This document shows positions 17,612 through 24,892 of a stretch of 37,240 nucleotides of DNA, piece by piece. The translations under genes were made by a program, and so were the position numbers. Under the pieces are notes generated by a model, which ran no database searches, was not told the origin of the DNA, and worked only from the letters and a program-made list of their open reading frames with translations. Within the stretch, counting starts at the first letter, position 1; each line of letters begins with the position of its first letter. Origin of the DNA: Alphaproteobacteria bacterium (GTDB lineage: Bacteria; Pseudomonadota; Alphaproteobacteria; Rhizobiales; JAKIUO01); assembly GCA_024279115.1 (NCBI GenBank), contig JAJRRW010000007.1:1-37240 (forward strand). Reading direction: 5' to 3'.

Positions 17612-18523
17612 ATGCGCTTGGGGATTGATCTGGGTGGCACCAAAATATCAATCATTGCCCTTGATGATGAGGGCAATAGCTCGTTCGAATTGAGGGTCAA
17701 GACCCCGCAAGATGACTATCGCGGCACGATTTGCGCCTTGCGCGACCTGGTGCACACAGCCGAAACGCAAACCGGTCGTCGCGGCACTGTCGGGCTTGGC
17801 ATGCCCGGCTCCTTGTCCCCTCGCTCTGGCCTGGTGCACAATGCCAATTCCACCTGCTTGAATGGTCAGCCGCTAAAGGCTGATCTGCGCGATGCCCTGA
17901 CGCGTGAGGTGCGCATTGCCAATGATGCCAACTGCTTTGCCCTGTCAGAGGCCATCGACGGGGCGGCCCGTGACCATCATAGTGTGTTTGGGGTCATTCT
18001 GGGCACGGGATGCGGCGGCGGGCTTGTTCACAACAAACAGCTCATCAATGGTCCGCGCAACATCACTGGCGAATGGGGCCATATACCGCTTCCCTGGAGC
18101 AGCGCTGACGAGCACCCCGGTCCCTCATGCTGGTGTGGGCAACAAGGCTGCATGGAGACGTTTGTATCAGGCCCCGCCATCAGCGCCGACCACAAACACC
18201 GCACCGGCCAGCAATTTGATGCAACCGATCTTCATGAACGCGCCCTCGGCGGCGACGAGCAAGCGCTGGCAAGCTTTGCCCGCCACACATCGCGTCTGGC
18301 CAGAGGGCTTGCCATGATCATCAACATCTATGACCCTGATATAATTGTGCTGGGGGGCGGCCTGTCGCAAATGGCCCATTTATATGAGCAATTACCGCCC
18401 GCCATTGCCCCGTATATATTTGCGGATGATAAAGCCGTCTTGATTGCCGCTCCCCGACACGGCGATGCGAGTGGCGCACGCGGCGCTGCGTGGTTGTGGA
18501 ATGGGCACGAAAAAAGTCAATAA
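17612..18523 (+). CDS. ROK family sugar kinase (fructokinase/glucokinase-like)
   Basis: A 303-residue ROK-fold kinase. The phosphate-binding motif DLGGTKIS is at residues 5-12, NDANCFALSEA is the catalytic-acid region, GTGCGGGL the second phosphate loop, and GHIPLP followed by CWCGQQGCMETF gives the ROK zinc site (His plus three Cys). A late glycine-rich motif IIVLGGGLSQM completes the ATP site. The family phosphorylates hexoses such as fructose, glucose or N-acetylmannosamine; the substrate cannot be read from sequence by eye. It follows the DUF3572 gene with a one-base gap and converges on eipB. Confidence 0.92.
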   Translation: MRLGIDLGGTKISIIALDDEGNSSFELRVKTPQDDYRGTICALRDLVHTAETQTGRRGTVGLGMPGSLSPRSGLVHNANSTCLNGQPLKADLRDALTREVRIANDANCFALSEAIDGAARDHHSVFGVILGTGCGGGLVHNKQLINGPRNITGEWGHIPLPWSSADEHPGPSCWCGQQGCMETFVSGPAISADHKHRTGQQFDATDLHERALGGDEQALASFARHTSRLARGLAMIINIYDPDIIVLGGGLSQMAHLYEQLPPAIAPYIFADDKAVLIAAPRHGDASGARGAAWLWNGHEKSQ

Positions 18524-18529
18524 TGGCAA

Positions 18530-19423
18530 TTATCGCCGGGATTTCGTGCGTTTGCAGGGTCTTTGGCGCAAATATTTGATGCGGTCCAGCGAGCCTTTGA
18601 CCGAGAAATCACCGTAATTGATCAACAGATCGCGACTGACCCCGTTTGGATAGAGGCGAAATGACAGCTCATAGGAGGGAATGGCATCTTGCTTGCTGCC
18701 TCGCCCCTTGAAATAGCTGATCGACACCGGCCATGACGGCAGGGAAGCCAGCCCCAGTCGCGACATTTTTTTTCCGATCAAAGATGTTTTCTTGTGGCTC
18801 TGCTTACTTGGCGGCAGTTGTTTCCCGATAAAACTATAGGTTTGATAAAAGCCCTTTCCCTGCTCTGAGCCGTCATAAATCCGCACGGCCAGCCGCTTTT
18901 GCTTGGCTCTGGCGGCCCTCAAAATAGCCAGACTGTGCTGCGTTGGAAACAGTACATCACCCGGCAGATCAAGAGCTGCGGCCCCTGGTTCCTTGATTTG
19001 CACGTGAATATTGTTGTTTTTGACATTGCGTTTGGCAGACCCGGAGACCGCCTCTTGCAAGGCTTGATCAAAATATTGCGAAGAACTGAAGGAAAAGCGC
19101 CCACCGCTGGTGTTTTCCCAGGTGCTGGAGCGAATATCAGACAAGGTCTGCTTGCCGCGTTGATCTGTAATACGGGTGATCATACGCATATTTTGCGTAT
19201 AGCCATTGCAGGGCGAGCCCGTTACCTCAAACACCATGCGGCCCCGCACATCAGACACCGAAACAACTGCTTTTTTTTCGGCGAGTGTGATTTCATAAAC
19301 GGCGCGATGAGGGACCAGAAGGCTGGCTACGGGCTTTGCTGCTTGCTTGACGGCAAGAGCAGACGCCGCCGGGATCTGCCCGATTATCCCCCAGATCAAC
19401 ATTCCAAGAAACACTCTACCCAT
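18530..19423 (-). CDS. EipB-like (DUF1849) periplasmic envelope-integrity protein
   Basis: A 297-residue exported protein. I use ATG at 19423 (GGTG upstream); the ATG at 19450 is equally possible. Residues 1-24 form a Sec signal peptide ending ASALA. The segment LVPHRAVYEITLAE, then GRMVFEVTGSPCNGYTQNMRMITR, matches DUF1849/EipB. The two conserved cysteines, one in SPCNGY and one in the C-terminal RPCKR, correspond to the disulfide reported for Brucella EipB. In Brucella, EipB is a beta-spiral periplasmic protein needed for envelope stress resistance. The C-terminus is very basic. The gene is divergent from the RidA gene. Confidence 0.85.
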   Translation of the reverse strand: MGRVFLGMLIWGIIGQIPAASALAVKQAAKPVASLLVPHRAVYEITLAEKKAVVSVSDVRGRMVFEVTGSPCNGYTQNMRMITRITDQRGKQTLSDIRSSTWENTSGGRFSFSSSQYFDQALQEAVSGSAKRNVKNNNIHVQIKEPGAAALDLPGDVLFPTQHSLAILRAARAKQKRLAVRIYDGSEQGKGFYQTYSFIGKQLPPSKQSHKKTSLIGKKMSRLGLASLPSWPVSISYFKGRGSKQDAIPSYELSFRLYPNGVSRDLLINYGDFSVKGSLDRIKYLRQRPCKRTKSRR

Positions 19424-19527
19424 ATTCAATTCACCAGTTTGTTTGGCCATTTTTCGATTCGAATTGGTCGCAGTCTAAGCAGCTTGAGCGACAATTGCCA
19501 TAGGCTCTTGCCTGTTGTCTGTTTTAA

Positions 19528-19556
19528 TTGACTTTTACCTGCCATTGGAAACAATA
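19528..19556 (+). promoter_or_regulatory. Possible promoter for the RidA-GDPD-DUF482-HIT operon
   Basis: TTGACT at 19528-19533 is followed after 17 bases by ACAATA, about 50 bases before the RidA start in the divergent gap with eipB. The -35 is good, the -10 poor. Confidence 0.3.
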
Positions 19557-19608
19557 CATATATCATTGAGCCCAAACTGGCGCCACCTAAATGGAAAGAG
19601 TGACCTTC

Positions 19609-20073
19609 ATGAGCGACATCGAAAACAGACTGAACGAGCTTGGCATTGCATTGCCACAAGCGGCCGCGCCCGCCGCCAATTATGTCCCCACGCTGATTAG
19701 TGGAAATCAGCTGATTATTTCAGGACAGCTGCCCATGCAGGACGGCGCTCTTAAAATCACCGGACAAGTGGGCGAGGATTTGTCGATTGAACAAGGTGTG
19801 GAAGCCGCCCGCCTATGCGCCATCAATATCCTGGCGCAGATCAAGCGCAGCCTTGACGGGTTTGATCGCTTTGAACGCTTGTTGAAACTTGGCGGTTTCG
19901 TCAATGCCCCTGCAAGTTTTACCGATCACCCGCAGGTCATCAATGGTGCCTCTGATCTGATGGTATCGGTTCTGGGAGATGCGGGCCGTCACACCCGCTT
20001 TGCTGTGGGGGTTGCGGGTTTGCCGTTTAATGCCGGCGTTGAAATTGATGCGCTTGTCGAGATCAAAGCCTAG
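19609..20073 (+). CDS. RidA/YjgF/UK114 family protein
   Basis: A 154-residue protein of the RidA superfamily. I chose ATG at 19609 with AAAGAG upstream; an ATG at 19591 would add six residues. The N-terminal FISGNQL-like strand (LISGNQLIISGQLPM), the helix with EQGVEAARLCAINILAQIK, and the C-terminal GRHTRFAVGVAGLPFNAGVEIDALVEI resemble the 150-residue RidA branch common in Hyphomicrobiales. Classical RidA enzymes hydrolyse reactive enamine/imine intermediates of amino-acid metabolism and carry a key Arg; the Arg in RFAVGV is at about that position. It heads a four-gene operon. Confidence 0.88.
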   Translation: MSDIENRLNELGIALPQAAAPAANYVPTLISGNQLIISGQLPMQDGALKITGQVGEDLSIEQGVEAARLCAINILAQIKRSLDGFDRFERLLKLGGFVNAPASFTDHPQVINGASDLMVSVLGDAGRHTRFAVGVAGLPFNAGVEIDALVEIKA

Positions 20074-20080
20074 GTCTATT

Positions 20081-20866
20081 ATGAAAAAAGATCTCGCCTG
20101 GATGTCGCAGCCATTTGCCCATCGCGGCGCGCATGATGTGAGCAACAATATTGTCGAAAACACCCGCTCCTCCGTGCAAGCGGCGCTGGATCTCCAATGC
20201 GGCTTTGAGGTTGACCTGCGGGCCGCCTCTTGTGGCACTATCATGGTCTTTCATGATGATCGCCTTGAGCGTTTGACCCACGCAACCGGGCGCTTTGACG
20301 AGCGGACCTGCGCGCAATTGCAACAGCTGCGGTTTCGCGACACCAGCGACCAAATGATGAGCCTGCAAGACCTGCTGGATCTCAACAAGGGGCGCGTCCC
20401 CATGCTGCTGGAAATAAAAAGCAACTGGCATTTTGATACGCACCGGCAGCATCAATTTGTCGCCAAAATGATCGACACTCTCAAAGACTATCACGGGGAT
20501 TTTGCCATCATGTCCTTTGATCCTGCCTTTCCTCGCCTGTTTCGACAGCTTGCCCCCCATATCCCGCGTGGACTGGTTTCAGAACAATTTCAAGCTCATG
20601 AAGAGTGGAAATCTCTTTCCTGGAGGCAGCGCATGGGCTTGCGCTTTTTATCATCAGCCCCCCATAGCCGCCCTGATTTTATCGCCTATGATATTGGCGC
20701 CCTGCCAGCCATTGCGCCAATGATCGCGCGGGGATTATTCAAAAGACCGCTCTTGACCTGGACCGTGCGCACCAAACAGCAACAAGTTCGCGCGCAAAAA
20801 TACTGCGACGCCATGATTTGTGAAGGCTTTGTCCCCGCAAACAACAAAATGACCCCGCCCTCATGA
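20081..20866 (+). CDS. Glycerophosphodiester phosphodiesterase family protein
   Basis: A 261-residue GDPD-type TIM barrel. The N-terminal catalytic HRG (FAHRGAHDV), the asparagine/glutamate ENTRSS, the metal ligands in FEVDLRA, and the second catalytic histidine in VFHDDRLERLT are all present. LLEIKSNW supplies a later glutamate ligand. No signal peptide is seen, so it is likely cytoplasmic, where it would release glycerol-3-phosphate from deacylated phospholipids. It starts seven bases after RidA and its stop overlaps the next start as ATGA. Confidence 0.92.
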   Translation: MKKDLAWMSQPFAHRGAHDVSNNIVENTRSSVQAALDLQCGFEVDLRAASCGTIMVFHDDRLERLTHATGRFDERTCAQLQQLRFRDTSDQMMSLQDLLDLNKGRVPMLLEIKSNWHFDTHRQHQFVAKMIDTLKDYHGDFAIMSFDPAFPRLFRQLAPHIPRGLVSEQFQAHEEWKSLSWRQRMGLRFLSSAPHSRPDFIAYDIGALPAIAPMIARGLFKRPLLTWTVRTKQQQVRAQKYCDAMICEGFVPANNKMTPPS

Positions 20867-22272
20867 CCTCAAAGCTCACTTCAAAAACCATCGACAGCTT
20901 TGAGGACGTCAAGGCGAAAGACTGGGATGCCTGCGCCAATCCGGACGACCTGCCCTACAGCCCGTTTCTGACCCATAGCTTCTTGTCAGCGCTTGAAAAA
21001 AGTGGTTCCGCGATCCCTGAAACCGGCTGGAAAAACCAGCATATCCTCGTCAACAATGCACAAGGACGCCTGCTTGGCTGCCTGCCGCTTTATCTCAAAG
21101 GCCATAGCCGGGGGGAGTTTGTGTTTGATCAAGGCTGGGCCGAGGCGTATCAGCAGGCGGGCGGACGCTATTATCCCAAATTGCTCGCGGGCGTACCGTT
21201 CACGCCCATTTCCGGGCGGCGCTTGCTGCTGCGCGGTGGACCACAAGATCAACAAGTCGCGGCCCTCTTGCTTGAGCACGCCATGGCCCTGGCCGATAAT
21301 TACCAGCTATCGTCCCTGCATATCAATTTCATCGACGACACCCAGCTCCCATATTTTGATCACCCTGATTTGCTGGTGCGCCGTGGCCATCAGTTTCAAT
21401 TCAAAAATAGCGGTTTTGATAATTTTGAGGACTTTTTGACCTCGCTTTCTTCGCGCAAACGCAAAGCCATCCGTAAAGAGCGCGCGCAAGCGGTGCAGGC
21501 CGGACTGGACATAAAACATCTGACAGGAGATGACCTTAGCCGTGAGCATTGGGATATTTTTTACAAATTCTACACCGATACGGGAGAGCGCAAATGGAGC
21601 ACTCCTTATCTCAGCCGCTCCTTTTTCTCGATGATAAGCGAGGGACTGGCTGACCAGATCCTGCTGGTGCTGGCCTATCGCGACGGCCAGGCGATCGCCG
21701 GGGCTTTGAATTTTATTGGCTCCGATACGCTGTATGGCCGCTATTGGGGCTCATGCGAATATCACCCGTCGCTACATTTTGAACTGTGCTACTATCAGGC
21801 CATTGACTATGCGATTGATCATGGTTTGGCGCGCGTCGAGGCCGGTGCGCAGGGCGAGCACAAGCTGGCGCGCGGTTATCTGCCAACGCAGACCAGCTCA
21901 GTCCATTATTTGCCAGATCGCGGATTCCGAAAAGCCGTTGCTCACTTTCTTTCCAATGAACAGCGCTATATAAAAATGGAACATCAGATTTTGAGCGAAC
22001 ATTCGCCATTCCGCAACACAATAGAGGAGCCGCACAGCGGCCAAAGGAGTAATATGGAGACCAGAACCTATCAGATAGAAGGCATGACCTGTGGCGGCTG
22101 CACCGGCTCGCTGGAAAAAAGACTATTGCTTGAAGAGGGCATTAAAGCCGCCAGCGCTTCGTTTGAAAACAATCAGTGTGAAGTGACGCTTGATCCAGCC
22201 CTCATTACTGATGAACGCATTGAGGAGATCACGGCAAAGGCTGGATTCGAGTTCAAGGGAAAAGCCGCATGA
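20863..22272 (+). CDS. DUF482 (FemAB-like/GNAT) protein fused to a heavy-metal-associated domain
   Basis: A 469-residue open frame. Residues 1-385 match DUF482, an acyltransferase-like family related to FemAB/GNAT: SPFLTHSFLSALE, SSRKRKAIRKERAQA, GRYWGSCEYHPSLHFELCYYQ-type core and RVEAGAQGEHKLARGYLP. The usual C-terminal end, EHSPFR, occurs at about residue 385. The frame then continues through 12 linker residues into a complete HMA domain (398-469) with metal motif GMTCGGC (Cys410, Cys413). The linker DNA contains AAAGGAGT just before an ATG at 22054, so it looks like a former intergenic region. Function of DUF482 is unknown. It overlaps GDPD before it and HIT after it as ATGA. Confidence 0.88.
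   Translation: MTSKLTSKTIDSFEDVKAKDWDACANPDDLPYSPFLTHSFLSALEKSGSAIPETGWKNQHILVNNAQGRLLGCLPLYLKGHSRGEFVFDQGWAEAYQQAGGRYYPKLLAGVPFTPISGRRLLLRGGPQDQQVAALLLEHAMALADNYQLSSLHINFIDDTQLPYFDHPDLLVRRGHQFQFKNSGFDNFEDFLTSLSSRKRKAIRKERAQAVQAGLDIKHLTGDDLSREHWDIFYKFYTDTGERKWSTPYLSRSFFSMISEGLADQILLVLAYRDGQAIAGALNFIGSDTLYGRYWGSCEYHPSLHFELCYYQAIDYAIDHGLARVEAGAQGEHKLARGYLPTQTSSVHYLPDRGFRKAVAHFLSNEQRYIKMEHQILSEHSPFRNTIEEPHSGQRSNMETRTYQIEGMTCGGCTGSLEKRLLLEEGIKAASASFENNQCEVTLDPALITDERIEEITAKAGFEFKGKAA
22054..22272 (+). CDS. Possible separate HMA copper-chaperone product from an internal start
   Basis: An ATG at 22054 lies in frame within the DUF482-HMA gene and is preceded by AAAGGAGT with ideal spacing. Initiation here would give a free 72-residue HMA domain with GMTCGGC, the size and form of CopZ-type metallochaperones. 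Whether the fused protein, the free domain, or both are made cannot be told from sequence. Confidence 0.5.
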   Translation: METRTYQIEGMTCGGCTGSLEKRLLLEEGIKAASASFENNQCEVTLDPALITDERIEEITAKAGFEFKGKAA

Positions 22273-22700
22273 GCTATGATGACAATAATATCTTTGCCAA
22301 AATTTTACGCGGGGAAATGCCAGCCCACAAAATTTTTGAAGATGACCAGACCTTCGCCTTTCTCGACATCATGCCGCGCTCAAAAGGCCATACGCTGGTG
22401 ATCCCCAAAAAACCGTCGGTCAATATGATGGATATTGACCCCGACACGCTTTGCACCCTCATTCGCTCGGTACACCGATTGGCACCGCTTGTCCGCAAGG
22501 CCATGGCAGCGGACGGCTTTGTGATACAGCAATTTAATGAAGCCGCGGCCGGGCAGATGGTGTTTCACACCCATTTCCACATTGTACCGCGCTATGCGGG
22601 GGTGGCGCTGAAACACGCCGCCAGCGAGATGGAAAATGAGGATGTTTTGTCAACGACTGCAGAACTCATAAAAAGCGAGGTCGACAAGCAATTGAGCTGA
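22269..22700 (+). CDS. HIT family nucleotide hydrolase
   Basis: A 143-residue HINT-type protein. The catalytic triad motif is HTHFHIV (His100, His102, His104), and the N-terminal half has the family pattern FAKILRGEMPAHKIFEDDQTFAFLDIMPRSKGHTLVIPK. HINT proteins cleave AMP from lysine or other amines attached to it. The ATG overlaps the stop of the preceding gene (ATGA), so it is the last gene of the RidA operon, and it converges on the hydrolase-fold gene with four bases between them. Confidence 0.94.
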   Translation: MSYDDNNIFAKILRGEMPAHKIFEDDQTFAFLDIMPRSKGHTLVIPKKPSVNMMDIDPDTLCTLIRSVHRLAPLVRKAMAADGFVIQQFNEAAAGQMVFHTHFHIVPRYAGVALKHAASEMENEDVLSTTAELIKSEVDKQLS

Positions 22701-22704
22701 TCGG

Positions 22705-23703
22705 CTATTTGCTTTGCCATTTGGCAAGATGGCGGCGGAAAAACGCATCAAGCCGGATAATTTGATCTTTGGCCGCCAGATCATCTGCAAAGGTGCGCAC
22801 CCATGGCAGGCGAAAATCAAAGCCACGGCCAACCCCTGGATAGATCACCAATTTGACATCGCGTCCGGCTTTTTTCATGAACTTAACCGCCGTCTCGATG
22901 GACCGGCGCCGTTGATATTGTTCATATTCCCCGATGAAAACCATGGTCGGGATGACCAGGCTGTCAAGCTCACCAGCATAGCGATAGACTTGGGCTGGTT
23001 CCACCGCATTGGGATTTTGCCAATGGGGGTAGGACGAGGCATAGCAGGCAACCGTTTTGTTTTGATGCTTGAACTTGACCGCCGCCTGCAAGGTATAATA
23101 ACCGCCGCGCGTATGGGAATAAAGACAGATTTTCGAGGTGGAAATATCGGGCTGTTTGAGCAGATGGTCTATACCTGCGGCCACATCGCCATCGGTCTCT
23201 GGCATATGTTCCATCGGCAGTTTTTCAATAAAGCGGGCATCATAAACGTTGGGGGCCAAGACAATGAAACCGCGCGCCGCAAGACGCCGTGGCAATCGTT
23301 GCACCATCTCGTCCAGACCGCGTCGTCCATGCTGGAACAAAATGGCCGGGAATTTCCCCTTGGCTTTGGGGCGATACAAAATGGCGGGGATTTCGGTACC
23401 ATCAACAGGGTTGATATAGCTGGTTGCGCGCTCCACAACATCATGATTGACCGGCACATTGAGCTTGCCCCTTTGATACCAGTCATCGTTCCACCAGAAT
23501 TTTTCGCTCACCGCTCGCCGGTTGACCGGCGCTTCCATCGGGCGACCGACATTGGTATCGGCGACATAATCAGATGACGAAACGGAGGGTGTTTTGGGGC
23601 TGGATTGAGCAAAAAGCGAAGACGAAAATGGGCTCGCAAACAACAAACCGGCCCCCGCAATCACCGCACAGTTCATGACCCGCTTCCAACACAATCTCGA
23701 CAT
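22705..23703 (-). CDS. Secreted dienelactone-hydrolase-fold protein, catalytic residues apparently replaced
   Basis: A 332-residue protein with a Sec signal peptide (residues 1-33, ending SLFAQ). The ATG at 23703 has GAGGAGGA upstream. The fold is recognisable: AILFQHGRRG is the oxyanion-hole region, FIVLAPNVYD the next strand, ICLYSHTRGGYYTLQ the nucleophile elbow, and LVIYPGVGRGFDF the final motif. Where active relatives have G-x-[CS]-x-G-G, this has S-H-Thr198-R-G-G; where they have a catalytic His (GxGHGF), this has Arg293. The acid position near GEYEQY is also atypical. It is therefore probably a non-catalytic or altered member. It converges on the HIT gene. Confidence 0.82.
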   Translation of the reverse strand: MSRLCWKRVMNCAVIAGAGLLFASPFSSSLFAQSSPKTPSVSSSDYVADTNVGRPMEAPVNRRAVSEKFWWNDDWYQRGKLNVPVNHDVVERATSYINPVDGTEIPAILYRPKAKGKFPAILFQHGRRGLDEMVQRLPRRLAARGFIVLAPNVYDARFIEKLPMEHMPETDGDVAAGIDHLLKQPDISTSKICLYSHTRGGYYTLQAAVKFKHQNKTVACYASSYPHWQNPNAVEPAQVYRYAGELDSLVIPTMVFIGEYEQYQRRRSIETAVKFMKKAGRDVKLVIYPGVGRGFDFRLPWVRTFADDLAAKDQIIRLDAFFRRHLAKWQSK

Positions 23704-23747
23704 CCAGTCCTCCTCATCCTCAACCATCGCGCTTCTAGGTCATAGAC

Positions 23748-24674
23748 TCAGATATTGTTGGTGTCCAGATTTCTTGCTTGCAGCACCCAGTTTTCACGCT
23801 CAATGCGATCCTCAAGACCAAGCCGGCGGCCAATCGCTGTGACCTCATCCACATTCCAACCGGCGATCTGTGAAAAGCGGGTGACGCCGATTTGATTCAA
23901 TTGAGCCTCGATCGCAGAGCCAATGCCAACAATGCGTTTGAGATCATCCCCGTCCACACGAACGGCGCTGTCACGATTGGCGGCGCTGATAAGCTTGCCA
24001 ATGTCCCTCGAAGAGCTGTTTTGCTCGGGCTGTTTCAACTGATGCGTCGTAAATTCAAGCTCATCGCCCGTCGCCAGGATTTGCGCCTGCGCCATCCAGT
24101 TTTCTCGTTCAATACGGCCCGAAAACCCAAGTTTTTCGGAAATATCCGCAATGTCCTCATCGCTCCAGCTGGCGACCTGCTCAAAACGCGAGATGCCACT
24201 TTTCCTGAGCTCAAGCGCAACCGGCAGTCCAACGCCCTTGATCTTTGTCAAATCATCGCCTTCTTTTGGCTCCACGGGCGGCGGGCTTGGCGTCTCGCTG
24301 ACAATAACCACGGGTTCTTGGATCGTCACTGCTGGCTCTGGTTCAACATAGGATATGGTTTCGCGCGCAACAACAATGTCAACGACCGGAACAACGGGTA
24401 CGGGTGTTTCGATGATCACTTCTTTGCGCATGTCCGGCCGTTTGATTTCAATGCTGGCCTCGCCCTCTTCACCAGCATATCTGGTGGCGCCAACCGCAGC
24501 GGCTGCGCCAATACCAGCACTCGCCAGTGCCGGTTCGACGCCCTGCTCACCGCTGACCCGATGCAACATGCTGGCGGAGCTTGTGAACATCTTGCGTATC
24601 CAGCAACCGACAACCGCCCCTAAAAGATAGGCCCCCCCGATCAGGAACAGGGATTGAAGAATAAAAGTACTCAT
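23748..24674 (-). CDS. Membrane-anchored protein with two helix-hairpin-helix-type domains
   Basis: A 308-residue protein. I start at ATG 24674; an ATG at 24725 gives 17 more residues. One membrane segment (FILQSLFLIGGAYLLGAVVGCWI) is followed by a small alanine-rich stretch and a valine/proline-rich linker. Two similar domains follow: DDLTKIKGVGLPVALELRKSGISRF... and DDLKRIVGIGSAIEAQLNQIGVTRF..., each ending GRIERENW or DRIERENW plus an alanine/glutamine helix. These are the helix-hairpin-helix type also appended to NuoE and ribosomal L21 proteins in alphaproteobacteria. DNA binding is possible but unproven. It is grouped with the OmpA/BON gene upstream. Confidence 0.75.
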   Translation of the reverse strand: MSTFILQSLFLIGGAYLLGAVVGCWIRKMFTSSASMLHRVSGEQGVEPALASAGIGAAAAVGATRYAGEEGEASIEIKRPDMRKEVIIETPVPVVPVVDIVVARETISYVEPEPAVTIQEPVVIVSETPSPPPVEPKEGDDLTKIKGVGLPVALELRKSGISRFEQVASWSDEDIADISEKLGFSGRIERENWMAQAQILATGDELEFTTHQLKQPEQNSSSRDIGKLISAANRDSAVRVDGDDLKRIVGIGSAIEAQLNQIGVTRFSQIAGWNVDEVTAIGRRLGLEDRIERENWVLQARNLDTNNI

Positions 24675-24760
24675 CTCGTGCGCTTTCTGCAGTTCTTTAT
24701 CATATTTTCTCGACTGAAAATTCACATATCCGCTTCAAATACGCAGACATATGCCCTCTT

Positions 24761-24859
24761 CTACTCCTCGTCCCAGCGACAAGTGATCCAGGCGATGGCA
24801 AACCCGGTCAGGAAGGCCAGTGCCACGTAAGGCCACAGTTTTATGGCTAAATACATCAT
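24761..24859 (-). CDS. Predicted 32-residue membrane microprotein
   Basis: A short frame, MMYLAIKLWPYVALAFLTGF followed by a WITCRWDEE tail, lies between the OmpA/BON gene and the helix-hairpin-helix gene. It has a GGGAG Shine-Dalgarno about ten bases before the start. It would be a single membrane helix with a short acidic C-terminus. The 33-base gap to the OmpA stop and same strand suggest co-transcription. Small proteins with a LWPY-like start occur at this place in relatives as far as I recall, but this needs a homology check. Confidence 0.6.
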   Translation of the reverse strand: MMYLAIKLWPYVALAFLTGFAIAWITCRWDEE

Positions 24860-24892
24860 CGCTCATATCTCCCTATCGCGTGAATTGCTTGT

